NCBI RefSeq assembly: GCF_000710615.1 | Contig: NZ_JDTH01000001.1 | Location: forward strand, 806,001-870,000 | Direction of reading: 5' to 3' | Length of the DNA stretch: 64,000 nt | DNA from: Haladaptatus cibarius D43 | GTDB taxonomy: Archaea > Halobacteriota > Halobacteria > Halobacteriales > Haladaptataceae | Shown here: positions 24,602-33,296 of the stretch, piece after piece | Numbering within the stretch: position 1 is the stretch's first letter | Layout: each line of letters starts with the position of its first letter | Position numbers and translations under genes: made by a program | The notes under the pieces: model-generated | The model's database searches: none | What the model was told of the DNA's origin: nothing | What the model saw: only the letters and a program-made list of their open reading frames with translations

Positions 24602-24729
24602 GGATGAAGGGCGAGCGAAGCGAGGGATGGAGAAAATCGAAGATTTTCACGGGTGAGCAAACGCGAAGCGTTTGCGAGCCACGGAAAACCGGCGGTTTTC
24701 CGGTGCCTCGGAAGAGCAAAGCTCTTCCG
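24602..24729. repeat. Regular array of four different short palindromes
   Basis: Four perfect palindromes follow one another, each with two arms and a 3-base centre: gaaaatc-gaa-gattttc (24632-24648), gcaaacgc-gaa-gcgtttgc (24657-24675), cggaaaacc-ggc-ggttttccg (24682-24702) and cggaagagc-aaa-gctcttccg (24709-24729). Their starts are 25, 25 and 27 bases apart. A GA-rich unit (gcgagcgaagcgaggg, about 24611) precedes them with the same spacing. Arms differ completely between units, so this is not a simple tandem repeat. A diverged copy in opposite orientation is at 55685-55748. Confidence 0.8.
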
Positions 24730-24788
24730 GTGGCTTCGTTTGGAGTTGTGATTTGCTTCTTCCCATTTGACTAGATTGTGTTTCAGCA

Positions 24789-24951
24789 AATCACGACACC
24801 ACTGAAAACCGCCACCACCTCCGCACCGCAACCGGCCACACGCCTCCCCAACCGATTTCCTCACTCGCTGACACTCAGTCGGTCATCCCTCGCACGCTGT
24901 CAGTGCAAGCCTCCGGGCGAGATGCCCTTCGGCTCGCACCAGCGCGCGCCG
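24789..24951 (+). repeat. Dispersed intergenic repeat, copy A
   Basis: The element begins aatcacgac, has a C-rich middle and then the core cctccccaaccgatttcctcactcgct, followed by catccctcgc and ends near gcgcgcc. The same order of blocks is found at 34404-34568 (plus) and 34610-34761 (minus). It has no coding potential that fits a family. It is probably a non-autonomous haloarchaeal intergenic element, but no terminal repeats or target duplication can be recognised by eye. Confidence 0.6.
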
Positions 24952-25076
24952 AATTGTTTCTGTCCCACTCGTCATGCATGACTACATTCTCCCCAGTTGA
25001 ACAATCTCGTTTCTCCATTCTCCGTATCTCGTTGGCAACAAAATATTTCGCTTATCCCCCCGTTGATTCCACTGGA

Positions 25077-25283
25077 ATGACGGAAATCTACCAGCGGTTG
25101 GAGTCGGAGCTGAAAGAAAAGGGCGAAATCATGGTGAAGACGGCTGGTGGTGAGGAACTCGAACTCCACACCCACAACGTTGAGTTCGAGGAAGACCCGT
25201 ACATCAAAATCGAGGCCGACGACGAGGTTCACTGGGTGGACGCGAGCCACATCGCCCACTACTGGATTCACGAGGAAATTTAA
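25077..25283 (+). CDS. Small acidic conserved-looking protein, function unknown
   Basis: The 68-residue protein begins MTEIYQRLESELKEKGEIMV and ends HWVDASHIAHYWIHEEI. It is very acidic, has no membrane segment and contains an alternating pattern suggestive of beta strands (LELHTHNVEF, PYIKIEADDEVHWVD) plus four histidines in the C-terminal third. It has haloarchaeal codon use and an AT-rich promoter-like block about 30-40 bases upstream, so I take it as real. I used the ATG at 25077, because the sequence upstream in frame is repeat-derived. I do not recognise the family. Confidence 0.65.
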   Translation: MTEIYQRLESELKEKGEIMVKTAGGEELELHTHNVEFEEDPYIKIEADDEVHWVDASHIAHYWIHEEI

Positions 25284-25340
25284 GCCGAATCTCGACCCGA
25301 TTCGCTCGAATCGAAACGAAAACCGATTCGAACTCCGTTT

Positions 25341-26291
25341 TCAGTTCGAACTCGGTTTCGGTGCGTGACCACGGCGGAATTTTTTGAGCGTTCGATAGAC
25401 CGGGAACAGCGCGTCCTCCAGTCGTCCCGAAACGCCAGTCGGGTGCGAACAGACGATGACCGGAACGCCCGCGAGTTTAGCGTAGGAGACGACGCGGTCG
25501 GGCGTACTGCCGAACACCCGACGTTTCAGCAGGCGGGTTCGGGACGCGCCGATGACCAACACGCTGTCGTGTTCGTCGGCGGCGTCGACCAACCCCTCGG
25601 CGACTGTGTCGGCCTGCCTATCGTGTGTCTCCACGGCCGGAACGTCCCCGAGTTCCGACAGCGTCCCGTCAAGGTCTTCCGCCGTCCCACCCTCACCTCC
25701 CGGGGTCACGTTGGTGACGTGAACCTCGGAACCGCTTCGTCCGAGTTCGTTCACGAGCGAGAGCGCGGATTGGTGGTGTGGCCCACCGCCGGTTCCGACC
25801 GTGACGCTGTCGAGGGTCGGCGCTTCTTCGCCGAATCCGTCCACGAACAGCACGTCGCAGGGCGAGTCGTACTCCACGGCCTCCGCGATGTCCTCGTGTT
25901 CTTTCGGATACCCCATTAGGATGAGGTCGGCCTCGTCCTCACGAGTAGTGTTCAGAATGTCGAAGGAAACGCTCCGACAGATGTGTCCTTCGACGGTGTA
26001 GTCCACGTCGAGGTTCGCCTCGCCGAGGGTGTCGAGCAGGCGGTCGTCCTCGAACGTCCGCGAGGAAAAGAGGTAGCCGCCGCCGTTTTCCGCGTAAATC
26101 GATGCAAATTCGGAGTAAGAGGCCGCAGTTACGCCCCCAATCGCCGCCGTGATGACGAACGAGATAACTGCGTTACTACCGACTTGGGCGATTGCAGTTC
26201 CCGAGAGCGAGAAGATACCCGCGGCAATCATCGTCCCTAATCCCAGTGCGAAAGCAACACGGAACCCCAACGTGCGGGTATGCTCTGCCAT
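25341..26291 (-). CDS. Internally deleted APC permease-UspA fusion
   Basis: Residues 1-78 are the beginning of an amino acid/polyamine permease: TM1 FALGLGTMIAAGIFSLSG, TM2, and the loop YAENGGGYLFSSRTF. At about residue 80 (near base 26050) the sequence jumps directly into the middle of a UspA domain (DEADLILMGYPKEHEDIAEA) followed by a second UspA domain with the nucleotide loop VIGASRTRLLKRRVFGS. The intact relative at 29914-32148 has about 470 more residues between these points. An in-frame deletion therefore removed TM3-TM12 and half a UspA domain. The remaining frame is open for 316 codons. It may be a decaying gene, or may now make a membrane-anchored UspA protein. It is divergent from trkA. 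Confidence 0.8.
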   Translation of the reverse strand: MAEHTRTLGFRVAFALGLGTMIAAGIFSLSGTAIAQVGSNAVISFVITAAIGGVTAASYSEFASIYAENGGGYLFSSRTFEDDRLLDTLGEANLDVDYTVEGHICRSVSFDILNTTREDEADLILMGYPKEHEDIAEAVEYDSPCDVLFVDGFGEEAPTLDSVTVGTGGGPHHQSALSLVNELGRSGSEVHVTNVTPGGEGGTAEDLDGTLSELGDVPAVETHDRQADTVAEGLVDAADEHDSVLVIGASRTRLLKRRVFGSTPDRVVSYAKLAGVPVIVCSHPTGVSGRLEDALFPVYRTLKKFRRGHAPKPSSN

Positions 26292-26525
26292 ATCCGGAAT
26301 CGTACCGTTCCGAGGTGGAGAAGGGTTGGAGCTGAATGTGCAAGCAACCGTACCCAATACTGTTACCCGACCATACCCGGCACTGTTACCCGATGAACAG
26401 CAAAACCGAGCTATCGCCGTTCTCTGGGTCGAATTGCTGAAAAGTGACTCTGGCTCCTTCCAAAGAGAAATATCCTTACGCTGTGGGTGAAAACACCTCG
26501 ACAAGAATGATACGGAGGGTAACGC

Positions 26526-27866
26526 ATGCGCGTCATCATCGTCGGTGCCGGTGAGGTCGGTTCGTCCATCGCTCAAAGTCTCGCCGACTCCCACGAAGTG
26601 ATCGTGATAGACCGAGACGGAGAGCGTGTGGACTCGCTCACGTACTCCATCGACGTCCTCGCAATCGAGGGCGACGGGACTTCGCTCGCCACGCTCCAAG
26701 AGGCGGGCATCGAAGAAGCGGACATGGTCATCGCCAGCACTGACGACGACGAGACGAACCTCGTCATCTGCGGGACGGCGAAAACCATAGACGACCCGTT
26801 CACCATCGCACGGGCAAAGAAGGTGGATTACCTCGATACGTGGGAACACGCAGAACAGGGCGCGTTCGGCGTCGATTTCATGGTCTGTACGAATCTTCTC
26901 ACCGCGATGGACATCGTCCGCGTCATCGGCCTGCCTGCGGCGCGCGACGTAGACCCCTTCGCAGGTGGCGAAGTGCAGATGGCCGAGTTCGAAGTTCGGG
27001 CCGAGAGTCCAGTGGCAAATCAGACAGTGCGGGAAGCAGACCGCTTCGAATCGCTCACCTTCGCCGCGATTATCCGAAACGGCGACGTGGACATTCCGGG
27101 CGGAGAAACCGTGATTCAGGCCGACGACAAGGTCGTCGTCATCGGCAGTCCGGAAAGCGTCCAGCAGTTCGCGCTCGAAGTCGCGCCCGATGAAACGCCG
27201 GACGCAGACAAGGAACTGGTCGTCATCGGCGGGAGCGAAATCGGCTTTCACACTGCTCGACTGCTCGAACAGCGAGATTTGCGCCCACGACTCATCGAAC
27301 AAGACGAAGAGCGCGCGCGGGAATTGGCCGAAGACCTCCCGAAAACCATGGTCATGGCGAGCGACGCGACCGATGCGGAGTTCCTCGCCCGCGAACACGT
27401 GGACGAGGCGGACGTGGTCGTCGCCGCCTTGGAAAACGACGAGAAAAATCTCCTCGTCTCGGTGCTGGCAAAGCAACTCGGTGCCGAACGCTCGATTGCA
27501 ATCGTCGAGGACGCCGAATACGTCTCGTTGTTCGAGGCGGTCGGCATCGACGTGGCAATCAACCCCCGCGAGGTAACCGCCGAAGAAATCACGCGCTTCA
27601 CCCGCGAAGACGGTGCCGAAAACATCGCACTCATCGAGAACGACCGCGCGGAGGTGTTGGAAATCGAAATCGACGCCGACAGCGTCCTCACCGGCCGCCC
27701 TATTCACGAGGCGGTCGCAGACCTTCCCTCGGGCGTCGTTATCGGCGCGATTACGCGGAACGGGAAGTTCGTCGTTCCCCGCGGTGATACGGTCGTGCAG
27801 GAAAACGACCACATCGTGCTGTTCGTCGATACGAACGTCCTGAACGAAGTAAACGACGTGATATGA
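26526..27866 (+). CDS. trkA: Trk potassium uptake regulatory subunit TrkA
   Basis: TrkA (446 residues) is the cytoplasmic NAD/ATP-binding gating ring of the Trk K+ channel. It has two RCK units: RCK_N1 with VIIVGAGEVGSSIAQSL and acidic VIDRD, RCK_C1 around residues 140-220, RCK_N2 with LVVIGGSEIGFHTARLL near residue 238, and RCK_C2 to the end. Length is normal for two-unit TrkA. The stop overlaps trkH by four bases, so the channel and its regulator are translated together. Confidence 0.97.
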   Translation: MRVIIVGAGEVGSSIAQSLADSHEVIVIDRDGERVDSLTYSIDVLAIEGDGTSLATLQEAGIEEADMVIASTDDDETNLVICGTAKTIDDPFTIARAKKVDYLDTWEHAEQGAFGVDFMVCTNLLTAMDIVRVIGLPAARDVDPFAGGEVQMAEFEVRAESPVANQTVREADRFESLTFAAIIRNGDVDIPGGETVIQADDKVVVIGSPESVQQFALEVAPDETPDADKELVVIGGSEIGFHTARLLEQRDLRPRLIEQDEERARELAEDLPKTMVMASDATDAEFLAREHVDEADVVVAALENDEKNLLVSVLAKQLGAERSIAIVEDAEYVSLFEAVGIDVAINPREVTAEEITRFTREDGAENIALIENDRAEVLEIEIDADSVLTGRPIHEAVADLPSGVVIGAITRNGKFVVPRGDTVVQENDHIVLFVDTNVLNEVNDVI

Positions 27867-29470
27867 ATCTCCGCGTCAACTGGCGGGCCAGCGTGAGCCT
27901 CGTCGGCACCGTCGTCAAATGGCTCTCGGTACCGCTTCTGTTTCCGCTCATCATCGCGGCCTACTACGGCGAGTTGGATGCGATTCGAACCTTCGTGACG
28001 ACCATCGTCATTGCACTGGTGGTCGGCAGTTCGCTCGAACGTCTCGAACCAGACCCCGACCTCGGTGCACGCGAGGGTTTCCTGATGGTCGCGCTGACGT
28101 GGTTCGCAGTGTCCATCGTCGGTGGCCTTCCCTACGTCATCGCTGGGAACCAAATCACCCTTCTCGGGCAGTTCCCGTTCATCAACGTCGTCTCCAGCCC
28201 CTCGACGCTCGCAGATCCAGTCAACGCGCTGTTCGAGAGCATGAGCGGCTTTTCGACCAGCGGAGCGACCGTTATGGGCGACATCTCCTTCGAAACACAC
28301 TCACGCGCACTGCTGATGTGGCGGCAGTTGACCCAGTGGCTCGGCGGGATGGGAATCGTCGTTCTCGCCGTCGCCATCCTCCCGGAGTTGTCGGTCGGTG
28401 GCGCGCAGTTGATGGAGGCGGAAGCGCCCGGCCCGGGCATCCAGAAGCTCACGCCGAAAATCGCGGAAACCGCGCGCGCGCTCTGGAAAGCGTATCTCGG
28501 TATCACGGCGCTGGAAATCGTCCTGCTGTACGGACTCCATCTTCTCGGCCCACTCGTCGGACAACCCCTCGCGCCCAACATGACGCTTTACAACGCCGTC
28601 GCGCACGGCTTTACGACGATGTCTACCGGCGGCTTCTCGCCGGAGGCGAGAAGCATCGAGGCGTTCTCCGCAGTGGTGCAGTGGCTCATCATCCCCTTCA
28701 TGGTCGCGGCGGGGACGAACTTCGCGCTGTTCTGGCACGTTTTGAGCGGCGACCCGCGAAAATTGATTCGTGACGCAGAGTTCAGATTTTACGTCGGCGT
28801 GATGGCCGTCCTCTCCGCGATTTTGACCGCCCTGCTCTTCACGCATCAGGAATTGGTGTTCGTCCCCGGCGGTGCGCCCGTCGCAGGTAACTTCGAATCG
28901 TCGCTTCGACACGCCGCCTTCCAAATCGCTTCCATCGTCACGACGACGGGATACGCGAGCATGGACTTCAACACGTGGAATAGTTCCGCGCAGTACCTCC
29001 TGTTCGCGGCGATGCTCATCGGCGGGAGCGCCGGTTCGACCGGCGGCGCAATCAAAATCGTTCGCTGGTACGTGATTCTGAAATCTCTTCGCCGGGAACT
29101 GTTTACGACGGTTCATCCCGAAGCGGTTCGACCGCTCCGTCTCGGCGGACGCGCGCTGGACGAACGCGCAGTCCGCGGCATTTACGTCTTCACTCTGCTC
29201 TACATGGTCATCTTCTTCGTCAGTGCACTCCTCTTGTTTCTCAACGCGGAGCGCGCTGGCGGGCCGAATCTGAACACGTTGGAGGCGCTGTCCGCGGTTG
29301 CCGCCACGCTCGGCAACGTCGGTCCCGGCTTCCAACTGCTCGGCCCGATGAACAGCTATCTGCCGTTTTCGGACACCTCGAAACTGTTCATGGTCGCGCT
29401 GATGTGGATTGGCCGACTCGAAATCCTGCCGGTGTTGGTTCTGCTGACGCCCGCCTACTGGCGGTCGTGA
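27863..29470 (+). CDS. trkH: Trk potassium uptake channel subunit TrkH
   Basis: TrkH (535 residues) is the membrane pore. It carries the four selectivity-filter loops of the SKT family: MSGFSTSGATVMGD near residue 130, TTMSTGGFSPEARS near residue 252, TTTGYASMDFNTWN near residue 355 and TLGNVGPGFQ near residue 480. The intramembrane gating segment contains GGSAGSTGGAIKI. K+ uptake is central for a salt-in halophile. It overlaps trkA by four bases. Confidence 0.97.
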   Translation: MNLRVNWRASVSLVGTVVKWLSVPLLFPLIIAAYYGELDAIRTFVTTIVIALVVGSSLERLEPDPDLGAREGFLMVALTWFAVSIVGGLPYVIAGNQITLLGQFPFINVVSSPSTLADPVNALFESMSGFSTSGATVMGDISFETHSRALLMWRQLTQWLGGMGIVVLAVAILPELSVGGAQLMEAEAPGPGIQKLTPKIAETARALWKAYLGITALEIVLLYGLHLLGPLVGQPLAPNMTLYNAVAHGFTTMSTGGFSPEARSIEAFSAVVQWLIIPFMVAAGTNFALFWHVLSGDPRKLIRDAEFRFYVGVMAVLSAILTALLFTHQELVFVPGGAPVAGNFESSLRHAAFQIASIVTTTGYASMDFNTWNSSAQYLLFAAMLIGGSAGSTGGAIKIVRWYVILKSLRRELFTTVHPEAVRPLRLGGRALDERAVRGIYVFTLLYMVIFFVSALLLFLNAERAGGPNLNTLEALSAVAATLGNVGPGFQLLGPMNSYLPFSDTSKLFMVALMWIGRLEILPVLVLLTPAYWRS

Positions 29471-29569
29471 GCCGGTTTCGACTCGGTCGAAATCTGTGAT
29501 CATTCGACCGAGACAGTTTCGAGCAACGACACACAAAAGTCAATACGAGAGAAAGTACACCATCTGATA

Positions 29570-29842
29570 ATGTCGTCTCGACCGTTTTTCACGTTTTCCC
29601 CGGATGAACTCGATACAGCGCAGATACTCAATGAAGCACTCCCGCTTGCAAAACTCATCGGAGCGGTTGGCGTGGCTGCCCTTATACCAATGCTTTTGCA
29701 ATTCTTTCTGATTGAGGTATTCGGACTAGTTCCGGTGTTCGGACTCCTGTTCACGCTTGCGACACAGTTCATCCTCGCGGTCGGAACTGGAATCGTTCTC
29801 ATCTACGTCATCGTTCGCGCAAACCAACTCGCCGACGAGTAA
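29570..29842 (+). CDS. Small two-span membrane protein, function unknown
   Basis: The 90-residue protein begins MSSRPFFTFSPDELDTAQIL. It has two or three hydrophobic segments (LIGAVGVAALIPMLLQFFLI and VFGLLFTLATQFILAVGTGI) and ends RANQLADE. It follows trkH on the same strand after 99 bases with AT-rich sequence in between, so it may have its own promoter. I do not recognise a family with a known role. Confidence 0.6.
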   Translation: MSSRPFFTFSPDELDTAQILNEALPLAKLIGAVGVAALIPMLLQFFLIEVFGLVPVFGLLFTLATQFILAVGTGIVLIYVIVRANQLADE

Positions 29843-29913
29843 TTGAGTCGGTCAAAAATGGCGTCCGTGGATCTCGACGGAGAAAGTGGTTCGACAGAAA
29901 ACCGTTCGGTTGC

Positions 29914-32148
29914 TTAGCCGAACAGTCGCTCTCGGAGCGACCGCGAGTGTGCTTTCTCGGCGAGGAGAACGGAACAGTCCACGTCGTTGACCACGTCGAG
30001 CGCGAGCGACCCGCGGACGAGGCGCGAGAGCAGTCCTTCCTCGGTTGCGCCGATGATGAGCATCGAACAGTCCTGCGCGGCCCGTTCGATTGCTGCTTCC
30101 ACATCGCCGGATTCGACGATGAGGTTCGCGTCGGCCAATTCGTGTTCGTCGGCCCAGTCGGCGAGGAACTGCTCGCCGTCTTCTTCGCCGTCGTCGGCGA
30201 CGTAGAGAAGCGACACTTCGGAGTCGTACTCCGACCGGAGCATTCGCGCGATTGCGGCGCTGAGGGCGGAGTCCGGCCCACCGGCGGTCGGAACGAGCAC
30301 CCTGCTGGGGTCGAATCCGCGGTCGCGGTAGACAACCACGTCGCAGGGCAGGTCGTTCGTCAGTTCGTCCATGGCGCTTTCTGCACGTCCGGGCGACCCG
30401 TGACTGTCTTTGCCCCAACCCATGACCACGAGGTCTGCATCGTGGCTTCGGGCGGCGTCGAAGATTTCTTCGAACGAGCGGTGTGAGAGGATGGTGTGAG
30501 TTTCGACCGGAACGCCGAACGTTTCGGCGTCCTCGCGGGCGCTTTCGAGCAGTTCCTTGGACTCTGAATCGAGTTTCTCGACGTGTTCGGCACCGCTCGC
30601 AAGCGGCGTCTGGTCTGGCACTTGCACGATGTGGGTTGCAACGACGGTGCCGCCGCGTTGGCTCGCAACCGCGCTGGCGAGCGAAATCAGGTCTTTTTCG
30701 TTTTTCGGATTCGCCAGCGGAACCATCACGCGGTAGTCGCCGCCGTCCGGTTTGACCGACGATGCCGCGGACACTGCGGGTTCCGGCATCTGTTCGGAAC
30801 GGCTAAGGATGTACTTGCTAAGGATGCCCTGTTTGTCGGTTTTCTCTCTGGCGTAGAAGAAGTACCAGAGCATTCCGACCGGAATCGACGCGAGTGCGAG
30901 GATGACGACATCCCTGTCGTTGAACCCGATGAGCGCGAACGAGAGGATGGCGCCCAGAATCGGCGTTATCGGATAGAGGGGCACCCGGAAAGAGGGTTCG
31001 TACTCGTCCACGTCTGCCTCGCGCATCACGATGAGGGCGATGTTGAGCAGGCCGTAAACGATGAGATGCAGGATGCTCCCGATGTTTGCGAGCAGCGTCA
31101 CGTTCCCGATGAGGATGAGCGCGAGGATGATGCCACCCGTCACCGCGATGGAACGGTACGGCGTTCCGAAGTTTTCGTGAATCTCGTTCAGCCACGGGGT
31201 GACGAGTTTGTCACGACCCATGGCGAAGTTGATGCGCGAGGACGCCAGAATCGAGGCGTTCGCGCTGGACGCCGTCGCCAACAGGCCACCGAACGTGATG
31301 AGTCCGGCACCGAGGGCGGCAAGCCCGACGGTGCCGAAGGCGATTTCGGCTACGTCGATAACCGGGGTTCCGGTCACGTCCGGAACGAGTTCCGTCCAGT
31401 TGACGATGCTCATCAGCACCACCATCACGATGGCGTAGATGATAGTCACGATGACGACGCTTCCCACGACGGCGAGCGGGAGGTTTCGTCCCGGATTTTT
31501 GATTTCTTCGCCGACAGTCGTAATCTGGACGAAGCCGAGATACGAGACGAAGATGAGCGCAGTCGCGGGCATGATTTGGTCAGTTCCTCGCGGGGCGAAC
31601 GGTTGGAGCGTCGAAAGATCGCCCTGCGTGATGCCGAGTATCGAGAACACGGTGAGGATACCGACGAGCGTGATGACGATGATGTTCTGGAGTCGTCCCG
31701 TCTCCTTCGCACCGACGTAGTTGACGAGGACGAACAGCGCGCCAGCGATAAGTGCACCCACTTGGTCGGGAGTGAGAATCCACAGTGATGGCACTGCGAT
31801 GAGCGTTTTCACGTAATCCCCGAAACCGAGCATGTAGAACGCCGAGGCGAAGGCGAGTCCTATCCAGTTGCCGAGTCCGGCGATGGAACCGAACAGCGGG
31901 CCGAGCGCGTGATTGATGTAGTAGTATGCACCACCGGCTTTCGGCATTGCCGTCCCGAGTTCGCTGGCCGAGAGCGCGGTAAACAGCGAAATGACGCCGC
32001 CGATGACGAACGACAGGGCGACTGCAGGCCCGGCCATCTGCGCGGCCTCGCCGGGGAGGACGAAAATCCCCGCACCAATCATCGTCCCGATACCGATTGT
32101 CAGGGCGGCCAGCGGGCCGAGGTCTTTGGCGAGTTCCTCGTCCGCCAT
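29914..32148 (-). CDS. APC family amino acid permease with two C-terminal UspA domains
   Basis: The first ~440 residues are a twelve-span APC transporter. The TM1 motif GIGTMIGAGIFVLPGEAA holds the unwound helix that binds substrate, and the protein includes SELGTAMPKAGGAYYYINHA. Two UspA domains follow: residues ~480-610 (DYRVMVPLANP, with VVMGWGKDSHGSPGRAESAM) and ~620-744 (RVLVPTAGGPDSALSAAIAR, with LIIGATEEGLLSRLVRGSLA). The UspA part probably senses ATP or AMP and regulates the transporter. Its substrate cannot be read from sequence. The start overlaps the stop of the upstream UspA gene by one base, forming an operon. Confidence 0.92.
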   Translation of the reverse strand: MADEELAKDLGPLAALTIGIGTMIGAGIFVLPGEAAQMAGPAVALSFVIGGVISLFTALSASELGTAMPKAGGAYYYINHALGPLFGSIAGLGNWIGLAFASAFYMLGFGDYVKTLIAVPSLWILTPDQVGALIAGALFVLVNYVGAKETGRLQNIIVITLVGILTVFSILGITQGDLSTLQPFAPRGTDQIMPATALIFVSYLGFVQITTVGEEIKNPGRNLPLAVVGSVVIVTIIYAIVMVVLMSIVNWTELVPDVTGTPVIDVAEIAFGTVGLAALGAGLITFGGLLATASSANASILASSRINFAMGRDKLVTPWLNEIHENFGTPYRSIAVTGGIILALILIGNVTLLANIGSILHLIVYGLLNIALIVMREADVDEYEPSFRVPLYPITPILGAILSFALIGFNDRDVVILALASIPVGMLWYFFYAREKTDKQGILSKYILSRSEQMPEPAVSAASSVKPDGGDYRVMVPLANPKNEKDLISLASAVASQRGGTVVATHIVQVPDQTPLASGAEHVEKLDSESKELLESAREDAETFGVPVETHTILSHRSFEEIFDAARSHDADLVVMGWGKDSHGSPGRAESAMDELTNDLPCDVVVYRDRGFDPSRVLVPTAGGPDSALSAAIARMLRSEYDSEVSLLYVADDGEEDGEQFLADWADEHELADANLIVESGDVEAAIERAAQDCSMLIIGATEEGLLSRLVRGSLALDVVNDVDCSVLLAEKAHSRSLRERLFG

Positions 32149-32579
32149 CAGTCGTCCTCTCCGTCCGGAAGAATAACGACTGGCCGATTCGTCTTCGTGG
32201 CGAGCGAGAGTGCCACGTCCCCGGTGAGGAGTTTCATCCAGCGACTACCGCCGCGAGGCGTGAATGCAATTGCCGTAGCCTCGACCTCGTCGGCAGTTTC
32301 GAAAATAGCGTCCGCCACGTTAGTGCTGTATGCGATTTTCGTCTCGACCGGAACGCCGAGCGCATCACAGCGTTCCGTAACGATTTCGAAAATCTCGTCC
32401 GCCTGTTCTTCGCGCTGTTCGACGGACGCCTTGTCCGGTGCACCGCCCGCTTTTTCGACGACGTGGAGGGCGATAACCCGACCGCCTGCCGACTCGACTC
32501 GCTCCAGTGCGGCATCGCAGGTAGATTCGGCGTCTTTCTCGCTGGCGACTGGGATAACGACGCGCTCTAACAGGCTCAT
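32148..32579 (-). CDS. Universal stress protein UspA family
   Basis: The 143-residue single-domain protein begins MSLLERVVIPVASEKDAEST. The C-terminal ATP-loop region is AIAFTPRGGSRWMKLLTGDV followed by NRPVVILPDG; the usual GxxGxnG(S/T) is partly degenerate (PRGGSRWMKLLTGD), so nucleotide binding is uncertain. It lies directly before and overlaps the APC-UspA transporter gene, so it probably works with it. Confidence 0.88.
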   Translation of the reverse strand: MSLLERVVIPVASEKDAESTCDAALERVESAGGRVIALHVVEKAGGAPDKASVEQREEQADEIFEIVTERCDALGVPVETKIAYSTNVADAIFETADEVEATAIAFTPRGGSRWMKLLTGDVALSLATKTNRPVVILPDGEDD

Positions 32580-32739
32580 GTGACGTACCACCCAGTGTCG
32601 ATTATCTGTCCTGTATGCCGCTGAATCGCATCCGTCCATCGTTCTCTGTCAAGGGAATCTCTAATGGCGTGTCTGTGCGTCATGTGGCGCAGTAGTTGCG
32701 TCCGATATTCATAACAGCTACGAAAATCGTGGCGGTTCG

Positions 32740-33210
32740 TTACACCTCGACCGCCCAAACCGTCGTTGATTTTGGACATTCGTACACCGTTTGGAGTGAT
32801 TGTTCCACGAACTGTGCAATTCTGTTCACGTCGGCCTTCGCGCTGATGCGGACGTTCGTTCCCTCCGCCTCTTCCGGACTTTCCAACTGCTCGATTTTGA
32901 ACGCCGGGAACTCGCGCAGGAGGTTTTTGAGACGGTCGAGTTCCTCGTCGGTGCAATCGAGATTGAGCGTTTGGTCGCCGAACTGTATCCACGGCGGGGC
33001 CTCCTCGACTTCGGCGTCGTCTTCACTGTCCCGTTCATCTTCACCTTCCCACTCATCGTCACTTTCCGGTTCGCCTTCCATTTCGGCGGGTTCGAAATCG
33101 TATTCGGCCAACAGCGTGCAGAACGGACTGCCGCGCTCTCGGTGGGCGGTGATGGCATCCATAACGAGCTTTCGGCGTTCTTTCGGCGTGTCGGCGCTGA
33201 ATCTGCTCAT
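32740..33210 (-). CDS. Acidic haloarchaeal protein, function unknown
   Basis: The 156-residue protein begins [20 protein letters not shown]. The middle (about residues 40-70) is a run of Glu, Asp and Ser. The ends look folded, with a C-terminal domain from [20 protein letters not shown] to [15 protein letters not shown]. The N-terminal helix resembles a short HTH-like or dimerisation helix. It is divergent from adk over an 86-base spacer. I do not recognise a function. Confidence 0.65.
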   Translation of the reverse strand: MSRFSADTPKERRKLVMDAITAHRERGSPFCTLLAEYDFEPAEMEGEPESDDEWEGEDERDSEDDAEVEEAPPWIQFGDQTLNLDCTDEELDRLKNLLREFPAFKIEQLESPEEAEGTNVRISAKADVNRIAQFVEQSLQTVYECPKSTTVWAVEV

Positions 33211-33259
33211 ATCGGGAGTTCGTGACCCGACACCAAAAACCCGAACGCTCGGACGGTTT

Positions 33260-33275
33260 CTTTAAGCCTTTATGC
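33260..33275 (+). promoter_or_regulatory. TATA-like promoter element of adk
   Basis: The run ctttaagcctttatgc stands about 30 bases upstream of the adk ATG at 33297 within a GC-rich divergent spacer. That spacing suits a haloarchaeal leaderless or short-leader transcript. Confidence 0.5.
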
Positions 33276-33296
33276 GATGGCGATGGAGGTGTGAGC

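Larger units (their letters stand above)
24506..25076. other. Repeat-rich intergenic region
   Basis: These 571 bases contain no credible gene: possible readings have no family features and run through palindromes. The contents are a row of palindromes (24602-24729), then one copy of a dispersed intergenic repeat (about 24789-24951), then an AT-rich section (25030-25060, aaaatatttcgcttatcc) that probably carries the promoter of the small protein gene at 25077. Confidence 0.6.

Noticed and set aside
24602-24729. CRISPR array
   Set aside because: The spacing is regular, but there is no conserved direct repeat; each unit is a different palindrome, there are only four of them and there are no cas genes.
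24547-24964. Short frames in the repeat-rich spacer
   Set aside because: All pass through palindromes or the dispersed repeat, are Arg/Ser/Pro-rich and lack acidic haloarchaeal composition.
26292-27812. Long N-terminal extension of the APC/UspA gene on the minus strand
   Set aside because: It runs antisense to trkA through its coding region; the permease-like sequence starts at 26291.
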